Assembly (NCBI GenBank): GCA_017625155.1
Contig: JAGALP010000010.1
Span: forward strand, 109,407-173,406
Source: Paludibacteraceae bacterium
GTDB lineage: Bacteria; Bacteroidota; Bacteroidia; Bacteroidales; Paludibacteraceae
Direction of reading: 5' to 3'
Length of the DNA stretch: 64,000 nt
The position numbers and the translations under genes were made by a program. This document shows positions 45,299-54,274 of the stretch, piece after piece. The notes under the pieces are model-generated. The model worked only from the letters and a program-made list of their open reading frames with translations. It made no database searches and had not been told where the DNA came from. Position 1 is the stretch's first letter, and the number at the start of each line of letters is the position of its first letter.

Positions 45299-46624
45299 AT
45301 GAAACACTTATTTATTTCTTTCATTTTATGCAGTTTGACACTATCTGCTTTCGCTCAAGAAACTGATGTTAACTTTGCTCTCACAGCCAATGGCGCAACA
45401 GCAATTGCCACATCGGGTAATCCGCTCCTCGCTATTGATGATAATACGGGTACACGTTGGGAGTCTGAACATGGTGTTGATCCACAAACTCTAACTATTG
45501 ATTTGGGACAACCTCGTACATTCAACACTATCCAAATTGTGTGGGAAGGTGCTTATGCAAAAGACTTTGCAGTATCTACTAGTTTAGATAATGCAACTTG
45601 GACTCCCGTTTTGACGGTAGAAGACCAATATCTGCTCCCTGAAGAACGTACTCAAACGCATTTTATTGATCAAACCACTGCACGCTATATTCAGTTCCAC
45701 GGTACAGAACGTGCATTGGATTATGGCTATTCATTCTATGAGTTCCGTGTATATCTCACAGGCACGAGCACACTTACCACACTTGAAGCTAAACCAGCGG
45801 TTAATCTGACAAAGGTAGGCGAAGGGAATACCATTACCATTATTCAAAAAGACCAAAATGGACTGCCTATGGAGGGTGCAGGCGAGGTGACTTATACGGT
45901 TCTTCCAGCAGGTGCAGGTACAGTAACCAACAATATCTACACTCCTGCCAAAGTGGGTTCTGCACTCATCAAGGCAGCGATTGGTGATGTTGAGGCTACT
46001 CCATTCGAGGTATTTGCTTACGACGGCGAGAATGTAGCAGCTGGTTCTGACAAAGAGAATAGCAAGGTGATTGCTCAATCCGATATCAATCCCGAACTTG
46101 ATGCTAATAATGCATACTATGCTGTGGATAACAATGATGCCACTATATGGCAAGGCTGCTACAATGGCGAAGCAGGTGATGGTGATGAAGCAGCTCGTAC
46201 CTACGATGCGTGGTTTACTGTGGACTTGGGCGCTTATTACGATGTAAATATGGTGTATATCCTATTCGAAGGAGCTAGTTCACAAATGTATCATGTAGAT
46301 TTCTCTGAAGATAATGCGGCTTGGACTACTACCTACACTTATGAGGGTAATGCAGGTATCAATGCACATACACGAGCAATCTATGGCGATGATCTCAAGA
46401 ATGCCTCTAAAGTACGTTATGTGCGCTTCTGGAGTACCAAAGCAGCTACACAATGGGGGGTTAAGATGTTCGATTTCAAGGTATTTGGCTTGCCTTTACA
46501 AGTAACGGACATTTCTTCTGTTGCTACACCAGAAAATCATATGACAAAGGTAATTGAGAACGGTCAACTCATCATCATCCACAATGGTGTGAAGTATGAC
46601 GTGAATGGCAGAATGATAAAATAA
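45299..46624 (+). CDS. Secreted protein with two discoidin-like domains and the shared tail
   Basis: 441 residues. Signal peptide to SAFAQ. F5/8 type C-like domain 1 is about 21-160 (GTRWESEHGVDPQTLTIDLGQ, NTIQIVWEGAYAKDFAVS, ARYIQFHGTER). An Ig-like insert covers about 163-245 and domain 2 about 248-395 (YDAWFTVDLGAYYDVNMVYILFEGAS). The tail is the last 25 residues (KVIENGQLII... RMIK). The first 395 residues parallel residues 250-625 of the protein at 40509, so this is a duplicated block. Sugar-binding is inferred from the discoidin fold. It is the last gene of the plus-strand run and converges with 46665-47471. Confidence 0.83.
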   Translation: MKHLFISFILCSLTLSAFAQETDVNFALTANGATAIATSGNPLLAIDDNTGTRWESEHGVDPQTLTIDLGQPRTFNTIQIVWEGAYAKDFAVSTSLDNATWTPVLTVEDQYLLPEERTQTHFIDQTTARYIQFHGTERALDYGYSFYEFRVYLTGTSTLTTLEAKPAVNLTKVGEGNTITIIQKDQNGLPMEGAGEVTYTVLPAGAGTVTNNIYTPAKVGSALIKAAIGDVEATPFEVFAYDGENVAAGSDKENSKVIAQSDINPELDANNAYYAVDNNDATIWQGCYNGEAGDGDEAARTYDAWFTVDLGAYYDVNMVYILFEGASSQMYHVDFSEDNAAWTTTYTYEGNAGINAHTRAIYGDDLKNASKVRYVRFWSTKAATQWGVKMFDFKVFGLPLQVTDISSVATPENHMTKVIENGQLIIIHNGVKYDVNGRMIK

Positions 46625-46664
46625 TGTATCGCGTTATTTTTGCGCTTGTAACGCTAAATTGTTT

Positions 46665-47471
46665 TCAACGCTGCTTATAGCGATTGATTTGGGCATTGGA
46701 AACACGTTGCATTTGCTCTAAACGATTGATATCTTTCATCAGCCAGCCAAGTTGATAGGTGTCGGAGAGTGCCTGCTTTTCTTGGTCATTGAGATAATAC
46801 ACCCAATTACGATTAGGTTTATCACCTTTTCCTTCAATACGAATTTTGTGCTGATGATGGGTGCTGATAAAATTGAGTAGGGCAAGTGCATCTTCGTTTT
46901 CAATGGTCATAATTTCGTGGTGTGCTCCGTCTTGAAAATGATGATTGCGACCAGCAAATTTAGTATCTTCTCCTTCAGAGTGGAGTAGGATAGACTGCTG
47001 GTTTACTTGGATATTTCCGTAGTAATAACTTTTCACGATAGTTTGCCGATTATCCAATACGTATGCTTGCAAAAAATTACGCGAGGTATTGCTGCCTGTA
47101 TTAAGGAGGCGATGCACATACTTACCATAATCTTCGTAGTCCGCATTCTTTTCGTATTTAAAGCGTTTGATAAGCCGATCTACTTGTTCTAATAATGGAG
47201 GCAAGAGGGTGTCGGTGTATGCCAATGTGCGTTGCGCTTCGAGGTACGTGATACTATCTTCAAGTGCCTTAGCAAGACGACGTTGTGCAACTTGTTTAGG
47301 ATAAGTGACATGCAGAGAATCCAGCACAATACGCGCTTGACGCCATTGCCCACTATCTACGAGTGTTTGTGCATCAGAAACTAGGATTGCTGCACGTTGT
47401 TCTTCCGAAGGTTGGCAAGCGACGAGGGTAGTTGCGCAGAGCACGCAAATAAAAATGTGTTGCTTTATCAT
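46665..47471 (-). CDS. Lipoprotein with helical N-terminal region, unknown function
   Basis: 268 residues. Lipoprotein signal TTLVAC (Cys 19). Residues 22-110 are helical and TPR-like in rhythm (AQTLVDSGQWRQARIVLDSLHVTYPKQ). The middle is beta-rich (YYYGNIQVNQQSILLHSEGEDTKFAGRNHHFQDGAHHEIMTIEN) and the end helical (DINRLEQMQRVSNAQINRYKQR). Similar lipoproteins of unknown function are widespread in Bacteroidales. It has its own promoter (47508-47515) separate from the sigma-factor pair. Confidence 0.75.
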   Translation of the reverse strand: MIKQHIFICVLCATTLVACQPSEEQRAAILVSDAQTLVDSGQWRQARIVLDSLHVTYPKQVAQRRLAKALEDSITYLEAQRTLAYTDTLLPPLLEQVDRLIKRFKYEKNADYEDYGKYVHRLLNTGSNTSRNFLQAYVLDNRQTIVKSYYYGNIQVNQQSILLHSEGEDTKFAGRNHHFQDGAHHEIMTIENEDALALLNFISTHHQHKIRIEGKGDKPNRNWVYYLNDQEKQALSDTYQLGWLMKDINRLEQMQRVSNAQINRYKQR

Positions 47472-47507
47472 ATTCTATGGTTTGTAATACTATTTATATT
47501 TTCGCTG

Positions 47508-47515
47508 CAAAAGTA
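47508..47515 (-). promoter_or_regulatory. -7 box of the 46665-47471 gene (TACTTTTG)
   Basis: Minus-strand TACTTTTG lies 37 nt before the start codon. It fits TAnnTTTG. Confidence 0.55.
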
Positions 47516-47584
47516 CAAAAAAAAACGCACTTCTGCAAGAGAAATGCGTTTTTTCTATTGTTTTCACCTTTCCGTTTTCAGTTT

Positions 47585-48244
47585 TCACTTTTCTGTTTCC
47601 TCTTTTTCCTCGTCTAAATCGGACATTTCTTCAATCTGACGGATATATTCGTCCCATTCTGTTGTGCGTTTTTTCCTCCCTATTTTTTTATTCATCCATT
47701 CACCTAGTTTCCGTTGCCATTCGGGGAAGAATAAGTTTAATAAAGTTAGCACCAGCAGCAAAACAAAAACTACTTTTTCATGTACATCAAAATCAAACCG
47801 ACCATTGCTATAGTTGTCCACCAATAATAGAACTATAACCATAATACAAAATACTCCATATACGATTCTATATCTCCTTTCTACCATAGGAGTACTCATT
47901 TTACGTATTTGCTCTTTTACCGTTTGCAAGTTTCCAGAGCGAATATCCTTTATGTTTATGATTGAAGTCCCTATAATTAACATCGTTAGCATTATTGCCG
48001 TTGCTATAGTTCCCCATATCAGTTGAAAGTCAGTATGCGTTCCTTCAAACCATGCAAAGTTCATTATCCAAAGTGCGACAGTAGGAGTAGCAATAAGTAA
48101 GATTCCTATCCACATAAAGATTTTAAAGCGTAACGCCTTCCGAAACATCAATTTTCGCAAGTTCTTTTCATTTATAATCTCCTGCTTATTCAATTTCTCT
48201 TTCAGCGCAGCCAATTGCTCGCGCATTTCTTGCAATTCATCCAT
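47585..48244 (-). CDS. Four-helix membrane protein co-located with an ECF sigma factor
   Basis: 219 residues. The N-terminal 45 residues are a cytoplasmic coiled coil (ELQEMREQLAALKEKLNKQ). Two pairs of membrane helices follow (IFMWIGILLIATPTVALWIM, IWGTIATAIMLTMLIIGTSI; VYGVFCIMVIVLLLV, VVFVLLLVLTLLNLF). The tail is strongly charged (EEMSDLDEEKEETEK). It starts 26 nt after the sigma gene, the position of an anti-sigma factor, but has no recognisable zinc-binding or FecR domain. The C-terminal DNA contains TTTTCA-type simple words (47570-47600). Confidence 0.72.
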   Translation of the reverse strand: MDELQEMREQLAALKEKLNKQEIINEKNLRKLMFRKALRFKIFMWIGILLIATPTVALWIMNFAWFEGTHTDFQLIWGTIATAIMLTMLIIGTSIINIKDIRSGNLQTVKEQIRKMSTPMVERRYRIVYGVFCIMVIVLLLVDNYSNGRFDFDVHEKVVFVLLLVLTLLNLFFPEWQRKLGEWMNKKIGRKKRTTEWDEYIRQIEEMSDLDEEKEETEK

Positions 48245-48270
48245 ATTATTTATTCGTTAAAGGTTAATGG

Positions 48271-48744
48271 TTACTGTTTCTTTAATTGTTCACGGATACG
48301 CACCAGTCGTACCGACACATTTTTGGCACTGATACCTACAATTTCCCCGATTTCATCGTAACTCAGGTTCTCCAACCACAGCATAATAATTGCCCTGTCA
48401 AACACGCCCAACCGATGGATTCGCTTGTAGAGCATCTGTATTTGGTGCATATCTTTGTCGGTTTCATCGAACAAATCGATATTCACATCCAGCGCGATAT
48501 GCTCTCCGCGCCTTTTCTCTTTTCGATCCATGGAGATGCAGGTGTTCATTGTTACACGATAAATCCATGTCTCAATCTTACTCTCGTTGCGAAATTTCTC
48601 ATAGCCCTGCCACAGATGAATCAATGTCTCCTGAAAGAGATCATCTATCTCATCCTTGTCTTTGGAGAACATATAGCAGATACTATATATCGTGCTTTTG
48701 TGCTCCTTGACGAGGGCTGCAAATTCTTTTTCTTCCTGTTTCAT
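48271..48744 (-). CDS. ECF-type RNA polymerase sigma factor
   Basis: 157 residues. Sigma region 2 has STIYSICYMFSKDKDEIDDLFQETLIHLWQGYEKF and the WIYRVTMNTCISMDRK end. Region 4 has LWLENLSYDEIGEIVGISAKNVSVRLVRIREQLKKQ (helix-turn-helix). Size and layout are those of extracytoplasmic-function sigma factors. Its own promoter is at 48831-48838. The target genes are not evident; it is likely regulated by the membrane protein encoded next. Confidence 0.93.
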   Translation of the reverse strand: MKQEEKEFAALVKEHKSTIYSICYMFSKDKDEIDDLFQETLIHLWQGYEKFRNESKIETWIYRVTMNTCISMDRKEKRRGEHIALDVNIDLFDETDKDMHQIQMLYKRIHRLGVFDRAIIMLWLENLSYDEIGEIVGISAKNVSVRLVRIREQLKKQ

Positions 48745-48830
48745 ATCTCTTTTGTTTTATGCTTTTGTCTTTTAGACGTAGCACTTATATTATTTACTAC
48801 AATATTATTCTAAATTTTTCAAATATTTTG

Positions 48831-48838
48831 CAAAGATA
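48831..48838 (-). promoter_or_regulatory. -7 box of the ECF sigma operon (TATCTTTG)
   Basis: Minus-strand TATCTTTG, 87 nt before the sigma ATG, back to back with the promoter of the HD gene. Confidence 0.6.
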
Positions 48839-48846
48839 CATTAAAA

Positions 48847-48878
48847 TTTGTGTAATTGCAAAAAATATAGTACCTTTG
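48847..48878 (+). promoter_or_regulatory. Promoter of the HD-domain gene (TTTG - 20 nt - TACCTTTG)
   Basis: TTTG at 48847-48850 and TACCTTTG at 48871-48878, 33 nt before the ATG. Confidence 0.7.
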
Positions 48879-48910
48879 CATGGTTTTAGATTATTTATTC
48901 TGAATTTCTT

Positions 48911-50146
48911 ATGGCTCAAACGCGAAAGATAATCAACGATCCAGTTTTTGGTTTCCTCAGTATTCCAGATGGTGTACTATTTCAGATTTTGCAACATCCT
49001 TTTATGCAACGACTCAACCGCATTCGCCAGTTGGGATTGAGTTTCTTTGTCTATCCAGGTGCGATGCATAGCCGCTTCTTACACTCGTTAGGAGCGATGC
49101 ATCTCATGCACGAGGCCATCACTTCGCTCCGCGAGAAAGGAGTGGAGATTACCGACAATGAAGCCACTGCTTCTATGGCTGCCATCCTTATGCACGATAT
49201 TGGTCATGGTCCTTTCTCCCATGTGTTTGAGGAGGCAGGCATGTTACCCGAAGGTATGTCGCATGAGGACATTAGTCTGATGATGATGCAGGAGATTAGA
49301 AGTGAAATGGGAAAGATGGAAAGTGAAAATTATGAACAAGTTTTGTCTTTGGCAATAGATATTTTCCAAGATAACTACCCTAAGCATTTTCTTCATCAGC
49401 TTATTTCTTCGCAGTTGGATGTAGATCGCCTCGATTATCTATGTCGTGATTCTTTTTTCTGCGGAGTGACCGAAGGTAGTGTAGCGAGTGCGCGTATTCT
49501 TAAGATGATGAATGTGGTGGACAACCACCTTGTAGTAGAAGCCAAAGGTATTTATTCTGTAGAGAAGTTCCTCGTAGCTCGCCGACTGATGTATTGGCAA
49601 GTATATCTGCACCATACCAGCGTGGCAGCCGAACAACTACTTATCAAAATCCTCACTCGCGCTAAGCATCTAATAGCTGCTGGTGTACAACTTTTTGCTT
49701 CGCCTGCGTTGCATTATTTTCTGCAATCGAACATACAAAACAGTTCCATTTTACTCGCTCATTACGCCCAATTAGACGACTCTGATCTCCTCTCTGCCAT
49801 CAAGGTTTGGGCGAATAGCGATGACAAAGTGCTTCGTATCTTGTGCGAATGTTTCACCAATCGCAACCTCTTCAAAGGTAATCTCCTTGAACTACCGCTC
49901 ACAATAGCCGAACGCGAAGAGTTATGTCATGAATATGCCACTCGTTTTGGCATTAGCCCTGAGGAAGGAGCATACTTCTTTGTGGAGCATATCTCTACAT
50001 CGAATACCTATAGCGAAAAGGGCGAATCCATCGGTATTCTTCTCAAGGATGGTACGGTTCGCGATATCGCCGAGGCTTCCGATATGCTCAACATGGAAAC
50101 TCTCACTTACAAACCACAAAAACGCTACTTATTTAGAATGAAATAA
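48911..50146 (+). CDS. HD-domain phosphohydrolase (dNTPase/SAMHD1-like)
   Basis: 411 residues. N-terminal [52 protein letters not shown] is diagnostic of the HD superfamily group near dGTP triphosphohydrolases. The metal motif is [42 protein letters not shown] completes the site. Members cleave nucleotides or deoxynucleoside triphosphates; the true substrate in Bacteroidota is not established. It lies 38 nt before lpxD, a conserved pairing in this phylum. An in-frame TTTTCACTTTCC-type word (reverse strand, 49300-49335) encodes the unusual [14 protein letters not shown]. Confidence 0.88.
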   Translation: MAQTRKIINDPVFGFLSIPDGVLFQILQHPFMQRLNRIRQLGLSFFVYPGAMHSRFLHSLGAMHLMHEAITSLREKGVEITDNEATASMAAILMHDIGHGPFSHVFEEAGMLPEGMSHEDISLMMMQEIRSEMGKMESENYEQVLSLAIDIFQDNYPKHFLHQLISSQLDVDRLDYLCRDSFFCGVTEGSVASARILKMMNVVDNHLVVEAKGIYSVEKFLVARRLMYWQVYLHHTSVAAEQLLIKILTRAKHLIAAGVQLFASPALHYFLQSNIQNSSILLAHYAQLDDSDLLSAIKVWANSDDKVLRILCECFTNRNLFKGNLLELPLTIAEREELCHEYATRFGISPEEGAYFFVEHISTSNTYSEKGESIGILLKDGTVRDIAEASDMLNMETLTYKPQKRYLFRMK

Positions 50147-50184
50147 CAACTTTTCACTTTTCAACTTTCAGTTTTCAGTTTATT
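50147..50184. repeat. TTTTCA/CTTTCA word array before lpxD
   Basis: The gap between the HD gene and lpxD is CTTTTCACTTTTCAACTTTC-like: four or five TTTTCA/TTTCAG units. The same word occurs at 47570-47600 and, in coding sequence, at 49300-49335. Confidence 0.65.
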
Positions 50185-51204
50185 ATGAAGTTTTCTGCAC
50201 AACAAATAGCCGCACTGCTTGGCGGTAAGATTACAGGCGATGCCAATCGCCAAGTTTGGGACGTGGGCTCTATCGAAAGTGCCAAAGAGGGCCAACTCAC
50301 TTTCCTATGCGATGCCAAGTACTTACCTCACTTGCCTCAAACAGGTGCCAGTGTGGTACTTATGACCGATTCCATCGAGTTTTCTGGTTCTACTAATGCC
50401 ACTCTTATCCGCGTGGAGAATGCTCGTGCAGCGATGGGCCAATTGCTTGCACTCGTGGCAAAAGCCATGAATCCTGCCAAGCAAGGCGTAGAGCAACCAT
50501 CTTTCATCAGCGAAGGCGTTACTGTGCCCGAAGATGCCTATATCGGAGCATTTGCGTATATCGGCAAGAATGTGCAATTGGGCAAAGGTGTGCAAATCTA
50601 TCCGCACACCTATATAGGGGATAATGTGCGCATTGGTGATAATACCATCCTTTATTCAGGTGTGAAGGTCTATTACAATTGCGTCGTGGGCAGCGATTGT
50701 ATCTTGCACGCAGGTGTGGTCATTGGTAGCGATGGTTTTGGTTTTGAGCCCGATGCGAAGGGTGTAAATCAGAAACTCCCACAGATTGGCAATGTGATTA
50801 TTGAAGACGATGTAGAGATTGGTGCTAATACGACAGTAGATCGCGCAATGATGGGTTCTACTATTGTTCGACGCAATGCTAAGATTGACAACCTTGTGCA
50901 AGTGGCACACAATGTGGAAGTAGGCGAGAGCACTTTCCTATGCTCACAAGTAGGCATTGCTGGTTCATCGAAGATAGGTGGTCATTGTATCCTTGCAGGA
51001 CAAGTAGGTGTGGCGGGGCACCTTGAAATCGCTGATAATTGCATTTTTGGTGCACAATCAGGTATCCCAAGCAATGTCCGCAAAGCGGGCATGTACCAAG
51101 GTTCGCCTATCATCGATGCCATGAACTGGCGCCGCAGCATTGTCGGCTTTAAGAACCTTCCAGACATCATGAAACGCCTGCAAGAATTGGAGAAGAAAGC
51201 GTAA
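50185..51204 (+). CDS. lpxD: UDP-3-O-acylglucosamine N-acyltransferase
   Basis: 339 residues. It adds the second acyl chain to UDP-3-O-acyl-glucosamine in lipid A synthesis. The N-terminal uridine-binding domain (about 1-100) opens [19 protein letters not shown]. The left-handed beta-helix of hexapeptide repeats covers about 105-310 ([25 protein letters not shown]). The catalytic His is in [31 protein letters not shown]-terminal helix ends KRLQELEKK. Usual length. lpxC/fabZ and lpxA, often next in this phylum, are not adjacent; a 301-nt gap and a new promoter follow. Confidence 0.96.
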   Translation: MKFSAQQIAALLGGKITGDANRQVWDVGSIESAKEGQLTFLCDAKYLPHLPQTGASVVLMTDSIEFSGSTNATLIRVENARAAMGQLLALVAKAMNPAKQGVEQPSFISEGVTVPEDAYIGAFAYIGKNVQLGKGVQIYPHTYIGDNVRIGDNTILYSGVKVYYNCVVGSDCILHAGVVIGSDGFGFEPDAKGVNQKLPQIGNVIIEDDVEIGANTTVDRAMMGSTIVRRNAKIDNLVQVAHNVEVGESTFLCSQVGIAGSSKIGGHCILAGQVGVAGHLEIADNCIFGAQSGIPSNVRKAGMYQGSPIIDAMNWRRSIVGFKNLPDIMKRLQELEKKA

Positions 51205-51404
51205 TATACAATATTAGAAAATCCTAAATAAGCACGAGATTTATATCGTGTTGTATGTGATGTTTTGTTTCTAAATTAATTACACGTGCAAAAATAAAAT
51301 TTGAATATTCTGTACCATAGTACTATCATAAAGACAGACTAATAGGTAAAAGGCTATAATTTGCTCATTGATTTTGACAAAATTCAAAAAATACTGCTTT
51401 CAGT

Positions 51405-51435
51405 TTTGAAAAGTCATAAATTTTCAGTACCTTTG
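51405..51435 (+). promoter_or_regulatory. pgk promoter (TTTG - 19 nt - TACCTTTG)
   Basis: TTTG at 51405-51408 and TACCTTTG at 51428-51435, 70 nt before the pgk ATG. The remainder of the 301-nt gap 51205-51505 is A/T-rich; apart from a short ATTTATATCGTG-type imperfect palindrome near 51240 nothing else is recognisable. Confidence 0.7.
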
Positions 51436-51505
51436 CATCCTAATTTGGTCAAATATACGATACTATCCAACATAGAACAATATTAACAATAAATTATACA
51501 CGATT

Positions 51506-52753
51506 ATGACAATTAATGATTACAAATTCGCTGGAAAGAAAGCGATTGTTCGCGTGGACTTTAATGTGCCATTGAACGAGAACGGACAAATCACAGACGA
51601 CACCCGTATCCGTGGTGCGTTGCCAACCCTCAAACACATCCTCGAAGAGGGTGGTGCGCTCATCATCATGAGCCACATGGGTAAACCAAAAGGCAAAGTA
51701 GTTGCTAAATATAGCTTGAAGCAAATTGTTGATGCTGTTAGTGCTGCACTCGGTGCTCCTGTACAATTCGCTGAGGACTGCGCTAAAGCCGCTGAGCAAG
51801 CTGCTGCACTCAAAGCAGGCGAAGTACTTCTTCTTGAGAACCTCCGCTACTATCCAGAAGAGGAAGGCAAACCAGTAGGTATCGACAAAGAGGATCCTGC
51901 ATACGAGGAGGCTAAGAAAGCCATGAAGGCAAGCCAAAAAGAGTTCGCTAAGACCCTCGCAAGCTACGCTGACTGCTATGTAAACGATGCTTTCGGTACT
52001 GCTCACCGCAAACACGCTTCTACCGCAGTTATCGCTGATTACTTCGATGCGGACAACAAGATGCTCGGTTACCTCATGGAGAAAGAGGTACAAGCTGTGG
52101 ATAATATCCTCTCTAACATCAAACGTCCTTTCACCGCTATCATGGGTGGCTCTAAGGTATCTACCAAGATTGGTATCATCGAGAACCTTATGGACAAGGT
52201 GGACAACCTCATCCTCTGTGGTGGTATGACTTATACTTTCGCTAAAGCCAATGGTGGCGAGATTGGTAACTCTATCTGCGAGAATGATAAATTAGAGCTC
52301 GCTCTTGATATCATCGCTCAAGCTAAAGCAAAAGGTGTGAACCTCGTATTGGCTACCGACTGCGTAGCAGCTGATGATTTCTCTAACGATGCTAACACTC
52401 AAATCTGCCCAAGCAACGCTATCCCAGAGGGTTGGGAAGGTGTGGACGCTGGTCCAGAGAGCCGCAAAGCATTTGCTGCTGCCATCGAAGGTGCAAAGAC
52501 TATCCTTTGGAATGGTCCTGCAGGTGTGTTTGAGTTCGACAACTTCGCTGCTGGTTCTAAGGCAATCGCTGAGGCCATTGCTAAAGCAACCGACGAAGGT
52601 GCATATAGTTTGATTGGTGGTGGTGATAGCGTAGCTTGTGTCAACAAGTTCGGTATGGCTGACCGCGTAAGTTATATCTCTACTGGTGGTGGCGCATTGC
52701 TCGAGGCAATCGAGGGTAAAGTACTCCCAGGTGTAGCAGCAATTAAAGGTTAA
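51506..52753 (+). CDS. pgk: Phosphoglycerate kinase
   Basis: 415 residues. It transfers phosphate from 1,3-bisphosphoglycerate to ADP in glycolysis. N-terminal [25 protein letters not shown] and [12 protein letters not shown] bind phosphoglycerate. [20 protein letters not shown] and [11 protein letters not shown] are central. [19 protein letters not shown] and [16 protein letters not shown] form the nucleotide side, and the protein closes [19 protein letters not shown]. Its codons are strongly biased, as expected for a highly expressed gene. It is the first gene of a short operon with the DUF3127 protein and a phosphoesterase. Confidence 0.98.
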   Translation: MTINDYKFAGKKAIVRVDFNVPLNENGQITDDTRIRGALPTLKHILEEGGALIIMSHMGKPKGKVVAKYSLKQIVDAVSAALGAPVQFAEDCAKAAEQAAALKAGEVLLLENLRYYPEEEGKPVGIDKEDPAYEEAKKAMKASQKEFAKTLASYADCYVNDAFGTAHRKHASTAVIADYFDADNKMLGYLMEKEVQAVDNILSNIKRPFTAIMGGSKVSTKIGIIENLMDKVDNLILCGGMTYTFAKANGGEIGNSICENDKLELALDIIAQAKAKGVNLVLATDCVAADDFSNDANTQICPSNAIPEGWEGVDAGPESRKAFAAAIEGAKTILWNGPAGVFEFDNFAAGSKAIAEAIAKATDEGAYSLIGGGDSVACVNKFGMADRVSYISTGGGALLEAIEGKVLPGVAAIKG

Positions 52754-52757
52754 GAAT

Positions 52758-53150
52758 ATGGAAATTTCAGGTAAGATTATACAAGTATTGCCAGAGCAAG
52801 GTGGCGTAAGCAAGACTTCTGGTAAAGAGTGGAAACTCCAAGCATACGTACTTGAGACACAGGAGCAATATCCTCGTAAGGTGCATTTTGAGGTGTTTGG
52901 CGAAGATCGTATCAAAGCTAACCCATGCCAATTGGATGATATTGTAACTGTTAGTTTTGATATTGAAAGCCGCGAGTTCAACGGCCGTTGGTACACTTCC
53001 ATTCGTGCATGGAAAATCCAACAAGGCGTAGTTGACACTGCTGCTCCACAAGTCGTTCCTGTTGCGCAACCAGCGCCTGCTCCACAAGCTAATGTGGAAA
53101 CTTTTGACGCTGCTGCAGGCGTAGATGAAACTACTGATCTCCCATTCTAA
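52758..53150 (+). CDS. DUF3127-type OB-fold protein with SSB-like C-terminal tip
   Basis: 130 residues. The conserved N-terminal 85 residues (MEISGKIIQVLPEQGGVSKTSGKEWKLQAYVLET, KVHFEVFGEDRIKAN, VTVSFDIESREFNGRWYTSIRAWKIQ) match the Bacteroidota DUF3127 family, whose strand pattern looks like an OB fold. A proline/alanine/glutamine linker follows and the protein ends DETTDLPF, very similar to the acidic DDDIPF tip by which single-stranded DNA-binding protein recruits partners. A nucleic-acid role is therefore plausible but inferred. Starts 4 nt after pgk and overlaps the next start by 1 nt (TAATG). Confidence 0.86.
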   Translation: MEISGKIIQVLPEQGGVSKTSGKEWKLQAYVLETQEQYPRKVHFEVFGEDRIKANPCQLDDIVTVSFDIESREFNGRWYTSIRAWKIQQGVVDTAAPQVVPVAQPAPAPQANVETFDAAAGVDETTDLPF

Positions 53151-54145
53151 TGCGTCGTTGGATAGGATGGATTATCGTGCTTTGCCTTCTGGCAGGTGGC
53201 GCTACTACTTGCGCCATCCGCTGGGAGGCGTGGTTTGGTAATCCACCTGAGCCAGAATGGACAGAACCTATCATCACGCATCAGTTTAAGACTTTTAACA
53301 ATGATAGTGTGTTGCGTGCTTTGCAACGTGACACATTGTCGTTTCTTTTGTTGGGCGATATTCACAATTCGCTCACTAACGACCAAATGGCTGCTCTCTC
53401 TGAGCGCCATTCGGATATACAATTCTGGGCACAGACGGGCGATTGGATGGAGAGACCTTATCTTTGCTATGAGCAGATGATGTACCAATCGTTGTTGGGT
53501 ACACGTCTTGACTCGCTGCCTATTGTAGCCATTCCTGGTAATCACGAATACCTCAAAGGCGTGGTGAAAACTTTGCCTGAACATTGGAAAACCATCTTCC
53601 CTAATCCGCAGAATGGTCCTGCCAGGTTCGTAGCTACGACCTACTTTGTGGACTTCCCACACCTACGACTAATAGCTATTGACACGGATGGTCTGCATCG
53701 TATGTCCGACTATACACAAGTAGCATTTTGGCTAAAGAAAACCTTGCGTGAGGCAGGTGATAAGTTCACTATAGTGATGATGCACCACCCTGTGTATAGC
53801 ACCGCCAAAGGCAGACAAAATCCGCTCATGTGGCTAACGTTTTACGGTGCTATGCGCGAAGCAGATGTGGTGTTCTCTGGTCATGACCATAACTACGCTC
53901 GTCGTACGGAGTATTATAAGGAGCGTTTTTGGAAGAAAGAAGAACCTACAGTATTCATTGCGACCAACGCCTCGAAAAAGAACTACCCTATCAAAGAAAA
54001 CACGAGATACGACTATTCATTCTCTGGCGAACCCGTATATGAACACATCTCAATACAACCTAACCTACTGCGTATCTCTACCTATCAACTCTCTTCTGAA
54101 AAACTCCTTGATGAGGTGCTTATCCACCGCTTATCCACTCGATAA
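53150..54145 (+). CDS. Calcineurin-like metallophosphoesterase, exported or membrane-anchored
   Basis: 331 residues. The N-terminal hydrophobic segment (WIGWIIVLCLLAGGATTCAI) is a signal anchor, or possibly a lipobox. Metal-site motifs appear in order: LLLGDIHNS, QTGDWME, IPGNHEY, VMMHHPVY and FSGHDHNYAR, the complete dimetal set of this superfamily. It is placed in the cell envelope; the substrate (phosphomonoester, diester or nucleotide) is unknown. Its ATG overlaps the stop of the DUF3127 gene, so translation is coupled. Confidence 0.9.
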   Translation: MRRWIGWIIVLCLLAGGATTCAIRWEAWFGNPPEPEWTEPIITHQFKTFNNDSVLRALQRDTLSFLLLGDIHNSLTNDQMAALSERHSDIQFWAQTGDWMERPYLCYEQMMYQSLLGTRLDSLPIVAIPGNHEYLKGVVKTLPEHWKTIFPNPQNGPARFVATTYFVDFPHLRLIAIDTDGLHRMSDYTQVAFWLKKTLREAGDKFTIVMMHHPVYSTAKGRQNPLMWLTFYGAMREADVVFSGHDHNYARRTEYYKERFWKKEEPTVFIATNASKKNYPIKENTRYDYSFSGEPVYEHISIQPNLLRISTYQLSSEKLLDEVLIHRLSTR

Positions 54146-54220
54146 CGTTCATCATCAGCAAACAAATCTCGCATAGTGTAAGGTGGCGAAGATAGTGAAT
54201 CTTGTTACACTATATAATAA

Positions 54221-54255
54221 CAAAAATCACCTGCGCTATGCGTAGGTGATTTTTG
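54221..54255. terminator. Bidirectional terminator between the phosphoesterase and exbD genes
   Basis: AAAAATCACCTGCG and CGTAGGTGATTTTT form a 14-bp stem (one G-T pair) with a CTATG loop, with As on one side and Ts on the other, so it can serve both convergent transcripts. Confidence 0.85.
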
Positions 54256-54274
54256 TTAATAGCAATCTATTAGA

